Shown here in pieces: positions 27,112 to 34,906 of a stretch of 64,000 nucleotides of DNA. The first letter of the stretch is position 1. Every line of letters starts with the position of its first letter. The stretch spans positions 659,244 through 723,243 of the forward strand of contig NZ_SNZV01000001.1 in assembly GCF_004364125.1 (NCBI RefSeq). The letters run 5' to 3'. The notes below the pieces were generated by a model. It did not search any database, was not told the origin of the DNA, and saw nothing but the letters and a program-made list of their open reading frames with translations. The position numbers were made by a program, and so were the translations under genes. The DNA comes from Sphingobacterium paludis. GTDB lineage: Bacteria; Bacteroidota; Bacteroidia; Sphingobacteriales; Sphingobacteriaceae.

Positions 27112-28500
27112 ATGACAACAATCCTGATTATCGACGACGAACGTCCCATACGGAGTTCACTGCGTGATATATTAGAATATGAAGATTACAAGGTTTTGGA
27201 CGTTGATAACGGGCTTGAAGGTCTTGACGTATTAAAAAAAGAAAAGATCGACCTCGTACTTTGCGATATCAAAATGAACAAAATGGATGGTATGGAAGTG
27301 CTGACTGCTGCGCAGGAGATCACGGATACGCCATTTATTATGATTTCCGGTCATGGCACCATCGAGACCGCTGTTGAAGCTGCCCGGAGAGGGGCATATG
27401 ATTTCCTCGAGAAGCCTTTGGATCTTAACCGCCTATTGATCACGGTACGCAACGCGCTGGAGAAAGGTACGTTGGTTAAAGAAACGAAGGTTTTAAAAAA
27501 GAAGGTTTCTAAAACGAAGGAGATCCTTGGTGCGTCTTCTGGCATTCGCCTAATCAAGGAGACGATCGAGCGGGTGGCACCTACTGATGCGCGTGTCTTG
27601 GTTACTGGTGAGAACGGATCTGGAAAGGAACTTGTGGCCCGTTGGCTGCACGAAAAGTCCAATCGTTCCACATCACCCTTGGTGGAGGTTAACTGTGCGG
27701 CTATCCCATCAGAACTGATCGAATCTGAACTTTTCGGACACGAAAAGGGCTCATTTACTTCGGCTGTGAAGCAGCGGATCGGTAAATTCGAGCAGGCAAA
27801 TAACGGTACCCTATTCCTTGACGAGATTGGCGATATGAGCTTATCTGCGCAAGCGAAGGTATTACGGGCGTTGCAGGAGAATAAAATCACGCGTGTGGGT
27901 GGCGAAAAAGAAATTGACGTTAACGTGCGTGTTATTGCGGCAACAAACAAGGATTTACTCAAAGAGATCGAGGCAGGCAATTTCCGTATGGACCTTTACC
28001 ACCGCTTGAGCGTTATTTTGATACACGTCCCTTCGTTGAATGAACGTTCAGACGATATCCCGCTTATTGCAACAAGTTTCTGTGATGAGATTTGTGGTGA
28101 TTACAACATTCCGACTAAGGAGATTACGGTGCAGGCTATGCAAGCACTACAAGCATTGCCTTGGACAGGAAATATCCGTGAATTGCGTAACATGATCGAG
28201 CGCTTGGTTATTTTAAGTGATAAGAAGATTACTGATCGTGATGTTAGTCTGTATGCTAACCCGTCGAAACAGCACAGCGCGGTAGGCCATGTCAGCGAAG
28301 TCAGAAACGGCGGTGGCGGATTTGAGTTCGACGAATTTGAGTCGTTTCAGGAATTTAAAGATCATGCGGAGAAGGAATATATCAATTTCAAACTCGACAA
28401 AAATGCGTGGAATGTGTCAAAGACGGCTGATGAGATAGGGATTCAGCGAAGTCATTTGTACCATAAAATAGAAAAATTTGGTCTTAAACGGGCGGACTAA
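27112..28500 (+). CDS. sigma-54-dependent response regulator, NtrC/NtrX type
   Basis: A 462-aa three-domain regulator. Receiver domain residues 1-120 carry phospho-acceptor D52 and K101; the AAA+ domain has Walker A GENGSGKE (166-173) and Walker B LFLDEIGDMS; the C-terminal Fis-type HTH reads NVSKTADEIGIQRSHLYHKI. The loop that contacts sigma-54, normally GAFTGA, is GSFTSA (213-218), a departure seen in some Bacteroidota and NtrX-like proteins. No histidine kinase gene is adjacent, so the partner is unknown. It is monocistronic, between rnpB and a bidirectional terminator. Confidence 0.9.
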   Translation: MTTILIIDDERPIRSSLRDILEYEDYKVLDVDNGLEGLDVLKKEKIDLVLCDIKMNKMDGMEVLTAAQEITDTPFIMISGHGTIETAVEAARRGAYDFLEKPLDLNRLLITVRNALEKGTLVKETKVLKKKVSKTKEILGASSGIRLIKETIERVAPTDARVLVTGENGSGKELVARWLHEKSNRSTSPLVEVNCAAIPSELIESELFGHEKGSFTSAVKQRIGKFEQANNGTLFLDEIGDMSLSAQAKVLRALQENKITRVGGEKEIDVNVRVIAATNKDLLKEIEAGNFRMDLYHRLSVILIHVPSLNERSDDIPLIATSFCDEICGDYNIPTKEITVQAMQALQALPWTGNIRELRNMIERLVILSDKKITDRDVSLYANPSKQHSAVGHVSEVRNGGGGFEFDEFESFQEFKDHAEKEYINFKLDKNAWNVSKTADEIGIQRSHLYHKIEKFGLKRAD

Positions 28501-28538
28501 AAAGAAAAGCTGTGGAAATTTCCACAGCTTTTCTTTTT
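28501..28538. terminator. bidirectional terminator after the sigma-54 regulator
   Basis: A near-perfect 18-bp palindrome, AAAGAAAAGCTGTGGAAA and its complement, begins right after the regulator's stop codon and touches the stop of the convergent small gene. Confidence 0.85.
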
Positions 28539-28725
28539 AGTCATTGAATTTCCTTTTTTGCCTGCGATACAGGACAATTATGATAACAATCAATATAATG
28601 ACTCCAACGATAATAGCGGAAGTAGGCGATGTTTCCTGAGATGCCGCCGCAGCAATATGCTTTGAATGTGCTTGGATAGCAAGGGATACGTAACTGAATA
28701 ATATTAAAAGACCCGCTTTTCTCAT
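28537..28725 (-). CDS. small single-span membrane protein
   Basis: A 62-aa protein. An N-terminal signal-like stretch (MRKAGLLILFSYVSLAIQA) is followed by a short polar spacer and a strong transmembrane helix (SAIIVGVIILIVIIIVLYRR), ending in a basic tail RRQKRKFND that would face the cytoplasm. No domain is recognised. Size and layout fit the many small Bacteroidota membrane proteins without known function. It is supported by its coherent topology and by the terminator palindrome at its stop codon, not by homology. Confidence 0.5.
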   Translation of the reverse strand: MRKAGLLILFSYVSLAIQAHSKHIAAAASQETSPTSAIIVGVIILIVIIIVLYRRQKRKFND

Positions 28726-28866
28726 AACCTAATCATTTAAAATTTATAATTTCGATAAGATAACTTTTTTTGTTTGGTAATCAAAATTATAGTGCAAAAA
28801 ACGAACCGCTTTTGCCAATTGGCGAATAAAGCTGGCCCCAAAGGATTAATTTACGGAGAAAATGGG

Positions 28867-29709
28867 CTATACCATCTCTACCGGTGTATGTAGTAGCTCC
28901 GTGGCTTCTTGCAAAATCCGTTTCCGTTTACCACCATCGGCTTGCAAATGGTCAAGAAATTTCGGCATGTGTATTAAATCTTGCACGAGAATGCATTCGT
29001 TTTTGAGCAGGGTAGCTTTGTCCATCGTTGACAAGGTGCTGAGGCAAGTAATCGGATAAAGCCCTTTGTTGTCGACACGTTGTTTAATGTTTTTTTCTGC
29101 TGGGTAGTCCCAGGCAAGCAGGTTTAGCTTATAGTATGACCCGAATGTTTTGGAATCCAGGGTCAAGTGTGCGTTTGTCACTAACCAACCATCAGAAAGT
29201 TTCTTCTCGCTTCCGAAAAAATTATAGGGTAGTCCTTTGATATCGTTAACACGCGAAAGGAAATACATCGGCGTAGTGACGGATATTTTCGCGTCAGCGT
29301 CGTTACGAAACTTGCATTCAATAGCGAGTAGTTCATCTCCTTGTAAAGCGATGACATCTATTTCGTGGGTGATTGCGCGTCCCTTAATGGTTTGACTGGT
29401 CATGGTCTGGTAGCCGTCGTCGGCAAATAACTTTGCAATCCATCGTTCGAAGTAAAACCCTTCAGGGCCTAATTCTTGAAGTGCTTTCTTTAACGCGTAG
29501 CGTGCTGCGTGTGCTCCTTTGTGCTCCTTTAAGCTGTCAAAAGCCATATCATAGAGTTCGCGGGTGCTAATGCCATCATACAATTTAGCTTGTATAGCTT
29601 GATAGACCTGCTCGACTTGTGCTTCCGTAGCGCCGGAACGAAATAGCGACTGCCTTAAGCTATGTGGATCAAAGGGAACAAGCTCGCCCGAATATTTTTT
29701 TACCTGCAT
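28867..29709 (-). CDS. ATP-cone domain fused to a PD-(D/E)xK nuclease-like domain
   Basis: A 280-aa protein. Residues 1-90 match an ATP-cone (VKKYSGELVPFDPHSLRQSLFRSGA), the nucleotide-sensing domain known from ribonucleotide reductases and NrdR. Residues 95-190 look like an Mrr/RecB-type restriction-endonuclease fold: FERWIAKLF, then HEIDVIALQGDELLAIECKF, giving the E-x-D and ExK active-site pattern. The remaining part shows no motif. The ATP-cone/nuclease pairing suggests a DNA-cleaving or DNA-binding protein gated by ATP/dATP; the target is unknown. It is a single gene, with no methyltransferase nearby. Confidence 0.75.
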   Translation of the reverse strand: MQVKKYSGELVPFDPHSLRQSLFRSGATEAQVEQVYQAIQAKLYDGISTRELYDMAFDSLKEHKGAHAARYALKKALQELGPEGFYFERWIAKLFADDGYQTMTSQTIKGRAITHEIDVIALQGDELLAIECKFRNDADAKISVTTPMYFLSRVNDIKGLPYNFFGSEKKLSDGWLVTNAHLTLDSKTFGSYYKLNLLAWDYPAEKNIKQRVDNKGLYPITCLSTLSTMDKATLLKNECILVQDLIHMPKFLDHLQADGGKRKRILQEATELLHTPVEMV

Positions 29710-29812
29710 GCGTACCGGATTTCGTAATCGATTTTACGAAAAAATAGGAAATTTTACAAATACAGCAAAACATTTTAAATTGACTGGCTGTTATCTTCAT
29801 AAAACTAAAGCT

Positions 29813-30115
29813 ATGGGAATTTTAGATCTAACAATTGATAAGGTTAAAGAAAAAATAGATGAGGCTTGCGAACATGGCCAAATATCAAATTCGGAACGTA
29901 TTCTCTCTGTAGTAGCCGGCGGCTTTATTGTAGGCTGTGCTGTTAAACGTGTTTTGAAAAAGCCATTGACTGCAGTATCTTGTCTGACGTTGGGGGCTGC
30001 CTTGGTGACGCGCGGAATTACGGGTAAATGTGCGGTAAAAGGCGCTGTTGATGCCGCAAACGAAAGCAACGAGAAAGATATTACGATTATCGAACATCGA
30101 CATATTGTTAAGTAA
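29813..30115 (+). CDS. DUF2892-like small membrane protein
   Basis: A 100-aa protein. After a charged start (LDLTIDKVKEKIDEACEHG), the block ISNSERILSVVAGGFIVGCAVKRVLKKP is followed by SCLTLGAALVTRGITGKC, two short hydrophobic hairpin helices resembling the DUF2892/YgaP-type inner-membrane domain. The open frame runs 35 codons further upstream, but ATG at 29813 gives the natural family start. Function is unknown. It diverges from the ATP-cone gene by about 100 bp. Confidence 0.65.
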   Translation: MGILDLTIDKVKEKIDEACEHGQISNSERILSVVAGGFIVGCAVKRVLKKPLTAVSCLTLGAALVTRGITGKCAVKGAVDAANESNEKDITIIEHRHIVK

Positions 30116-30458
30116 GGCTTTTCCGGAGAAATTTTTCAGTATGAGCCTTGAATAAGGTATTTGGCGACCGCGTAACGTGGTTGCCATTTTTGTTTTGCAG
30201 TAGTGAGTGGGTAGTGCGTAGGGAGTATCGCGAATTGGGATGGTAGTACCTAGTATGTAGATGTTAGTATATAGATATTTGTATGTAGATTGGGTATTGG
30301 GTAATGCGAAAATGAGCGTCACTGCGAGCCAGAGGAACGATGGCTTGACGTTTCGAATAATAAGACATTATGCCCTTGTACTGGTTTCCGCGTTGTGCGA
30401 CGATAGGGGACTGTGCTGCGAAGCGCTCTTAAAAAAGAGCACTTTCTTCTGCATACGA
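30116..30458. other. intergenic region with low-complexity and repeat-like text
   Basis: Some 340 bp without a supportable gene. About 30240-30300 is an imperfect repeat of the TAGTATGTAGA kind. About 30311-30346 reads GAGCGTCACTGCGAGCCAG and GAACGATGGCTTGACG, resembling a widespread intergenic repeat built on GTCATTGCGAG. The end holds a small hairpin GAAGCGCTCTT / AAGAGCAC near the LuxE-like gene stop that could act as its terminator. Confidence 0.5.
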
Positions 30459-31433
30459 TTATTGAACGAGTAGGTTGCAGCCTCGAATATCGCTATTATC
30501 GAAACGTCCGAGCACTTCGAAACTACCATCTGCGTAACGCTTGCCCAGATCTTGTGTCGCTAGGAATGCGCAGGAATGGTAGTTAGCCAAATCGATCACA
30601 TTGATCGCTCCCGTTTGTCCGGAATTGATTAGGCTTAAAGGATCGTTTGTGTCTCGCATCAATACTTTCATCCAGGGAGGTGTTTTGAAGCGACCTTGAC
30701 CAGCCGAGTAAGCCTGCGATAGTAGCTCTGTCATCCCGTATTCCGAGTGGATATGCTGCACGTTAAAGGTGCTGCAGAGGACATTGTGTAACTCTTCGCG
30801 AATCATTTCTTTGCGCTTGCCTTTCATGCCGCCGGTCTCCATCACAATAAGTTCTGGAAAATCGATCTGATAATGATCGCTAAAGTCGAGGAGGGCATAG
30901 GTCACACCGATAAGTATCGTTTTTGTACCTTTCTTTTTCAATTGCAAGAGCAGCGCGTACAGCTCGTCATGGTTATACAAAAAATAGCCAGATTCCGGCT
31001 GCGCACTTTGTGCGATTAAATCATCGACCATATAAATAAGCGATGAGCCTTCGCGTTCTAGGTAAGAGGGGAGCAGCGCTAGAACGGCAATGTCGTTAAC
31101 GTCGCCGTAGAACTGCCGAAACGCTTGGCGGAAACTGTCTTCGTACCAAGAGACGTCTGCCACCGCGTGCTTGCTTGTGCTGGTGCCGGTTGTGCCGGAA
31201 CTAGTGAAATGCAGCACCGGATCGTTAGCCGCTGCGTATATATATTGGGTTTTAAAAAATTCGATGGGTAAAAAAGGAATCTCTTGGTATTGCGTAATTG
31301 CACGGTGGTCCACCCCCAGCGCATCCACGTATTGTTGATAAATCGTATTGTGCCGGTATTGATAATTAAAAACGGACAAAGCGGCTTCTTCAAACCTCGA
31401 GTCGCTGTCTATAGAGAAAATTGTTGATCGCAT
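30459..31433 (-). CDS. LuxE-like acyl-protein synthetase/acyltransferase
   Basis: A 324-aa protein of the LuxE family, a relative of adenylate-forming enzymes. The ATP-binding loop reads FTSSGTTGTSTSKH near residue 77, and later HSEYGMTELLSQAY resembles the YGxTE motif of acyl-adenylate enzymes. LuxE activates a fatty acid as acyl-AMP and passes it to a Cys for reduction by LuxC. In non-luminous Bacteroidota the role is unknown. The start is set at M31433; ten further codons upstream are open but do not look like the family. A LuxC-like protein is encoded 12 kb away. Confidence 0.8.
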   Translation of the reverse strand: MRSTIFSIDSDSRFEEAALSVFNYQYRHNTIYQQYVDALGVDHRAITQYQEIPFLPIEFFKTQYIYAAANDPVLHFTSSGTTGTSTSKHAVADVSWYEDSFRQAFRQFYGDVNDIAVLALLPSYLEREGSSLIYMVDDLIAQSAQPESGYFLYNHDELYALLLQLKKKGTKTILIGVTYALLDFSDHYQIDFPELIVMETGGMKGKRKEMIREELHNVLCSTFNVQHIHSEYGMTELLSQAYSAGQGRFKTPPWMKVLMRDTNDPLSLINSGQTGAINVIDLANYHSCAFLATQDLGKRYADGSFEVLGRFDNSDIRGCNLLVQ

Positions 31434-31555
31434 ACGTGTCGTTTCCGTACAAAGATACGCCAATTTAAATTTTTCTGGCGTAAAAGTTCACGCTGGGGCT
31501 GAAATGCGGATGTTAAAAATACCGAATCACGAGGCATGCGAAAAAGCATAAAAAA

Positions 31556-31577
31556 TCCCGATCGATGCCGATCGGGA
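31556..31577 (-). terminator. terminator of fabG
   Basis: A 9-bp stem TCCCGATCG / CGATCGGGA with a four-base loop, followed on the minus strand by TTTTTT, lies 38 bp past the fabG stop. Confidence 0.8.
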
Positions 31578-31614
31578 GTATATGTTTTTTTGTCAAACTC
31601 GGTTGAGCGAAGTG

Positions 31615-32358
31615 CTACAGCATGCCCCCGTCTACTGGAATGACTTGCCCTGTTACATAGGCTGAAAGATCAGAAGCGAGGAACAAACAGGCGTTGGCGA
31701 CATCTTCGGCTTCCCCAGCGCGTTTCAACGGAATGTTTGCTTCCCAGCCTGCTACCACGTTAGGATCCAGGACATCCGTCATTTCTGTGCGGATAAAGCC
31801 TGGGGCAATGACATTGCTGCGGATATTACGTGAACCTAGTTCTTTGGCCACAGACTTCGTGAAGCCTATAATACCAGCCTTTGAGGCTGCATAATTTGCT
31901 TGACCAGCATTTCCCTGTACACCGACCACCGAGCTCATGTTGATAAAGGAACCCTTGCGATTCTTCATCATCACCTTCGAAGCCGCCTTGGTGACATTAA
32001 ATATTGATTTCAGATTGATATTGATCACGTCGTCCCAGTTCTCCTCGGTCATACGCATCAATAATCCATCTTTGGTTATACCTGCATTATTGACAACGAT
32101 GTCTAGGGTGCCAAAGTCGGCTACGATGTCACTGATCAGCTTTTCCGCCTCAGCAAATTGTGAAGCATCCGAGCGATAGCCTTTAACTTTGGTTCCAAAG
32201 CCTTGCAGTTCAGACTCGAGCGCCTGCCCTTTCTCTACAGAAGATAAATACGTAAATGCAACATTCGCTCCCTGTTGAGCAAAAACTTCGGCAATTTTTC
32301 TGCCGATGCCTTTTGATGCTCCTGTAACCAGAGCGGTTTTGCCTTCTAATAATTTCAT
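31615..32358 (-). CDS. fabG: 3-oxoacyl-[acyl-carrier-protein] reductase FabG
   Basis: A 247-aa short-chain dehydrogenase. The cofactor loop is TGASKGIGR (residues 12-20), followed by NNAG near 91, the catalytic Ser in NMSSVVG, the YAASK motif with Tyr and Lys, and the C-terminus VTGQVIPVDGGML. FabG reduces 3-oxoacyl-ACP with NADPH in each round of fatty-acid elongation. The full catalytic tetrad and the length strongly favour FabG over other SDRs. It is transcribed alone with its own terminator, not in a fab cluster. Confidence 0.92.
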   Translation of the reverse strand: MKLLEGKTALVTGASKGIGRKIAEVFAQQGANVAFTYLSSVEKGQALESELQGFGTKVKGYRSDASQFAEAEKLISDIVADFGTLDIVVNNAGITKDGLLMRMTEENWDDVININLKSIFNVTKAASKVMMKNRKGSFINMSSVVGVQGNAGQANYAASKAGIIGFTKSVAKELGSRNIRSNVIAPGFIRTEMTDVLDPNVVAGWEANIPLKRAGEAEDVANACLFLASDLSAYVTGQVIPVDGGML

Positions 32359-32572
32359 TTTACTAATGAGTTTCCGTTTAAACTAATCCACAAAAATGTT
32401 AAATATTCGGATATTATCCCAATTTTTTTTCGATAACTGCGTTGCCAGGTCATCAGCAGGAACGTGGAGCTCAGAGTTTCATCAGGATCCATACGCCTAA
32501 GATTGTTGAAAAATTGGTAGTATTAATGAAAGAATTTTGACATTTTGATTGCGCTAAAACCGATTTGAATGT

Positions 32573-32580
32573 TAATTTTG
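32573..32580 (+). promoter_or_regulatory. TAnnTTTG promoter core of mqo
   Basis: TAATTTTG lies 17 bp upstream of the chosen mqo start codon. TTTG at 32544 is a possible but loosely spaced -33 element. Confidence 0.45.
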
Positions 32581-32597
32581 TACGGAATTTAAGAATC

Positions 32598-34091
32598 ATG
32601 GGTAAAAAAGCTAAAAAATCTGAAGTAGATGTGGTGTTAATCGGTGCGGGCATCATGAGCGCAACCTTGGGGACTTTAATTAATGAGTTGAGTCCAGATA
32701 TCCAGATTGAGATTGTTGAACGTTTAGATCTCGTTGCTGCAGAGAGTTCAGACGCTTGGAACAATGCTGGAACGGGACACTCCGCGTTGTGTGAGCTGAA
32801 CTATACGCCTGAACAGCCTGATGGCACCGTTAAGATTGCAAAAGCGATTGATATTGCTGAACAATTTGAAATTTCAAAACAGTTTTGGACCTACCTCGTC
32901 GAGCAGGATATTCTTAAAAAACCGGAGGAATTTATTCGCCAAGTTCCACACATGAGTGCCGTCTTTGGCGAGAAAGATGTAAACTTCTTGCGTGCGCGGT
33001 ATGAAGCTATGTCGAAAGAGACCTTGTTTAAGGATATGGTCTATACAGAAGATAAAACCGTACTAAAAGAGTGGATTCCACTGATGATGGATAATCGCGA
33101 TGAGCAAGAACAAATTGCCGCAACACGCATGGACATCGGTACGGACGTTAATTTCGGCTCGTTAACACGTGATTTAATTCAACATTTACAGACAAAAGAT
33201 AATATTAAGCTTTCCCTAAACCAAGAAGTTCGGGATATCGATCGGGCAGATGACGGAAAATGGGAAGTAGAGTTGAAGGATTTGAATAACGGCGAAAAGC
33301 GCAAGATTAAAGCGAAGTTCGTATTTATCGGTGCGGGCGGTCGTTCTTTACTCTTGTTGGAAAAGTCCGGCATACCAGAGGCAAAAGGCTACGGTGGCTT
33401 CCCGGTTGGTGGGCAGTGGCTACGTTGTAAAAATCCGGAGATCATCAAGCAGCACCACGCGAAGGTATATGGAAAAGCTTCTGTCGGTGCGCCACCTATG
33501 TCGGTACCCCACTTGGATACGCGTTATATCGATGGTGAACAGGCTTTATTATTTGGACCTTACGCGGGCTTCTCGACCAAATTTCTAAAAAAAGGATCTT
33601 ACTTTGATCTTCCGGCTTCGATCAAATTATCCAATATTCGCCCCATGATTTCAGCCGGCCTGGACAACCTGGACCTGACGAAATATTTAATCACGGAGGT
33701 GATGAAAAGCCCGTCGGATAAGCTGGACGCACTGAAACAATTTATGCCAACAGCAAAGATGGAGGATTGGGGAATTGAGGTGGCTGGCCAACGGGTGCAG
33801 GTTATCAAAAAGGATCCGAAACATGGTGGTATTCTGGAATTCGGTACGGAGGTCGTGTCTGCTGCCGATGGATCTATCGCTGCGCTCTTAGGTGCATCGC
33901 CGGGTGCATCAACATCAGTCGCTATCATGATCAATCTGCTGAAACGCTGCTTCCCAGAACGCGCTAAATCCGATCAATACCGGAACAAGTTGCGGGAGAT
34001 GATTCCATCGTGGGGCAAAAAGCTGAATGATGATGCGGCTCTGTGTGAGCAGGTGCGTCAGCGTTCGCAAGAAGCCTTGAAGCTGTCTTAG
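32598..34091 (+). CDS. mqo: malate:quinone oxidoreductase
   Basis: A 497-aa FAD enzyme. The Rossmann start VVLIGAGIMSATLGTLINEL is followed by the Mqo blocks AESSDAWNNAGTGHSALCELNYTP, FGPYAGFSTKFLK and ALLGASPGASTS. It oxidises malate to oxaloacetate at the inner-membrane face and passes electrons to the quinone pool, in place of or beside NAD-linked malate dehydrogenase in the TCA cycle. ATG at 32598 is preferred; the frame is open 11 codons earlier, but that part holds the probable promoter. Transcribed alone. Confidence 0.96.
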   Translation: MGKKAKKSEVDVVLIGAGIMSATLGTLINELSPDIQIEIVERLDLVAAESSDAWNNAGTGHSALCELNYTPEQPDGTVKIAKAIDIAEQFEISKQFWTYLVEQDILKKPEEFIRQVPHMSAVFGEKDVNFLRARYEAMSKETLFKDMVYTEDKTVLKEWIPLMMDNRDEQEQIAATRMDIGTDVNFGSLTRDLIQHLQTKDNIKLSLNQEVRDIDRADDGKWEVELKDLNNGEKRKIKAKFVFIGAGGRSLLLLEKSGIPEAKGYGGFPVGGQWLRCKNPEIIKQHHAKVYGKASVGAPPMSVPHLDTRYIDGEQALLFGPYAGFSTKFLKKGSYFDLPASIKLSNIRPMISAGLDNLDLTKYLITEVMKSPSDKLDALKQFMPTAKMEDWGIEVAGQRVQVIKKDPKHGGILEFGTEVVSAADGSIAALLGASPGASTSVAIMINLLKRCFPERAKSDQYRNKLREMIPSWGKKLNDDAALCEQVRQRSQEALKLS

Positions 34092-34125
34092 TTAGCAGAT
34101 AACGCATACGCATATACGTTTAACA

Positions 34126-34214
34126 ATCGGGGTGCACGAACGTGCTGAGAACATACCCGTTCTCGTATGACAATACGGGAGGAACCTGATCCAGGTAATG
34201 CTGGCGTAGGGACA
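34126..34214 (+). ncRNA. TPP (THI-box) riboswitch
   Basis: The THI-box core is clear: CGGGGTGCACG, then GCTGAGA, ACCCG, and the strongly conserved GAACCTGATCCAGGTAATG, closing with CTGGCGTAGGGA. The aptamer binds thiamine pyrophosphate and usually turns expression of thiamine synthesis or uptake genes down. The first gene downstream is a pnuC-family transporter, 68 bp away. A possible switching stem, GTACCAC (34237-34243) with GTGGTAC (34267-34273), sits between aptamer and start codon. Confidence 0.95.
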
Positions 34215-34282
34215 ATTTCCTTTCTTACTTGGCCGTGTACCACGCTTACATCACTATTTAATGGGGGTGGTACTATTTATAC

Positions 34283-34906
34283 ATGGCTGAATTTTTAGAT
34301 AAACTCCTTGCAGCGCTTCAGGAAACATCCTGGACGGAGCGCTTTGCCGTTTGCTTCGGCATTATACAAGTGCTGCTTTCCAGTCGCAATAAAATATCCA
34401 ATTACTTTTTTGGTATCTTATCGATCATACTCACGATATCCGTTCTTTTTCAGGCTCGGCTCTATGCCGAAATATTACTCAATCTGTATTACCTGATTAT
34501 GAGTGTGTACGGACTCTGGTATTGGAAATATCGAGACGTGGACCGTGTGGTGGCCATCACGCGTTGCTCGCGGCAGGATTGGCTTATGGTGTTATCTATT
34601 GTCGTTGTTGGCTACATCGTCTTATTTCTGCTGTTGATTTACGCTACCGACTCCGATGTGCCGATGATGGACGCTATGGTGTCGAGCACGGCTTGGGCGG
34701 GGATGTGGCTGCTGGCACGCCGAAAGCTGGAAAATTGGCTATTGCTAAACATCAGTAATTTCATTGCGGTGCCTTTATTGTTTTACAAAGAGTTGTACCT
34801 GTTTGGCTGTCTGACTATCTTTCTATTTATCGTGGCCATCGTAGGCTATATACGCTGGACAAAAATTATACAAAACCAACATCATACGACACATGGAGCT
34901 TCCTAA
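34283..34906 (+). CDS. pnuT: PnuC/PnuT-family vitamin transporter, probably for thiamine
   Basis: A 207-aa protein with about seven hydrophobic segments and the PnuC layout: WTERFAVCFGIIQVLLSSRNKISNYF near the start and the NLYYLIMSVYGLWYWKY block in the middle. PnuC proteins carry nicotinamide riboside by facilitated diffusion with trapping by a kinase. Members behind a TPP riboswitch, as here, are thought to carry thiamine and are called PnuT; the name follows from the riboswitch, not from a substrate residue. It overlaps the following acyl-CoA-dehydrogenase-like gene by 14 bp. Confidence 0.85.
   Translation: MAEFLDKLLAALQETSWTERFAVCFGIIQVLLSSRNKISNYFFGILSIILTISVLFQARLYAEILLNLYYLIMSVYGLWYWKYRDVDRVVAITRCSRQDWLMVLSIVVVGYIVLFLLLIYATDSDVPMMDAMVSSTAWAGMWLLARRKLENWLLLNISNFIAVPLLFYKELYLFGCLTIFLFIVAIVGYIRWTKIIQNQHHTTHGAS

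Noticed and set aside
28867..29709. Restriction-modification system
   Set aside because: Only a nuclease-like fold with an ATP-cone is present; no DNA methyltransferase or specificity subunit gene is nearby.
30261..30473. Open frame of 70 codons on the plus strand
   Set aside because: Low-complexity start, no recognisable features, and it overlaps the end of the LuxE-like gene.
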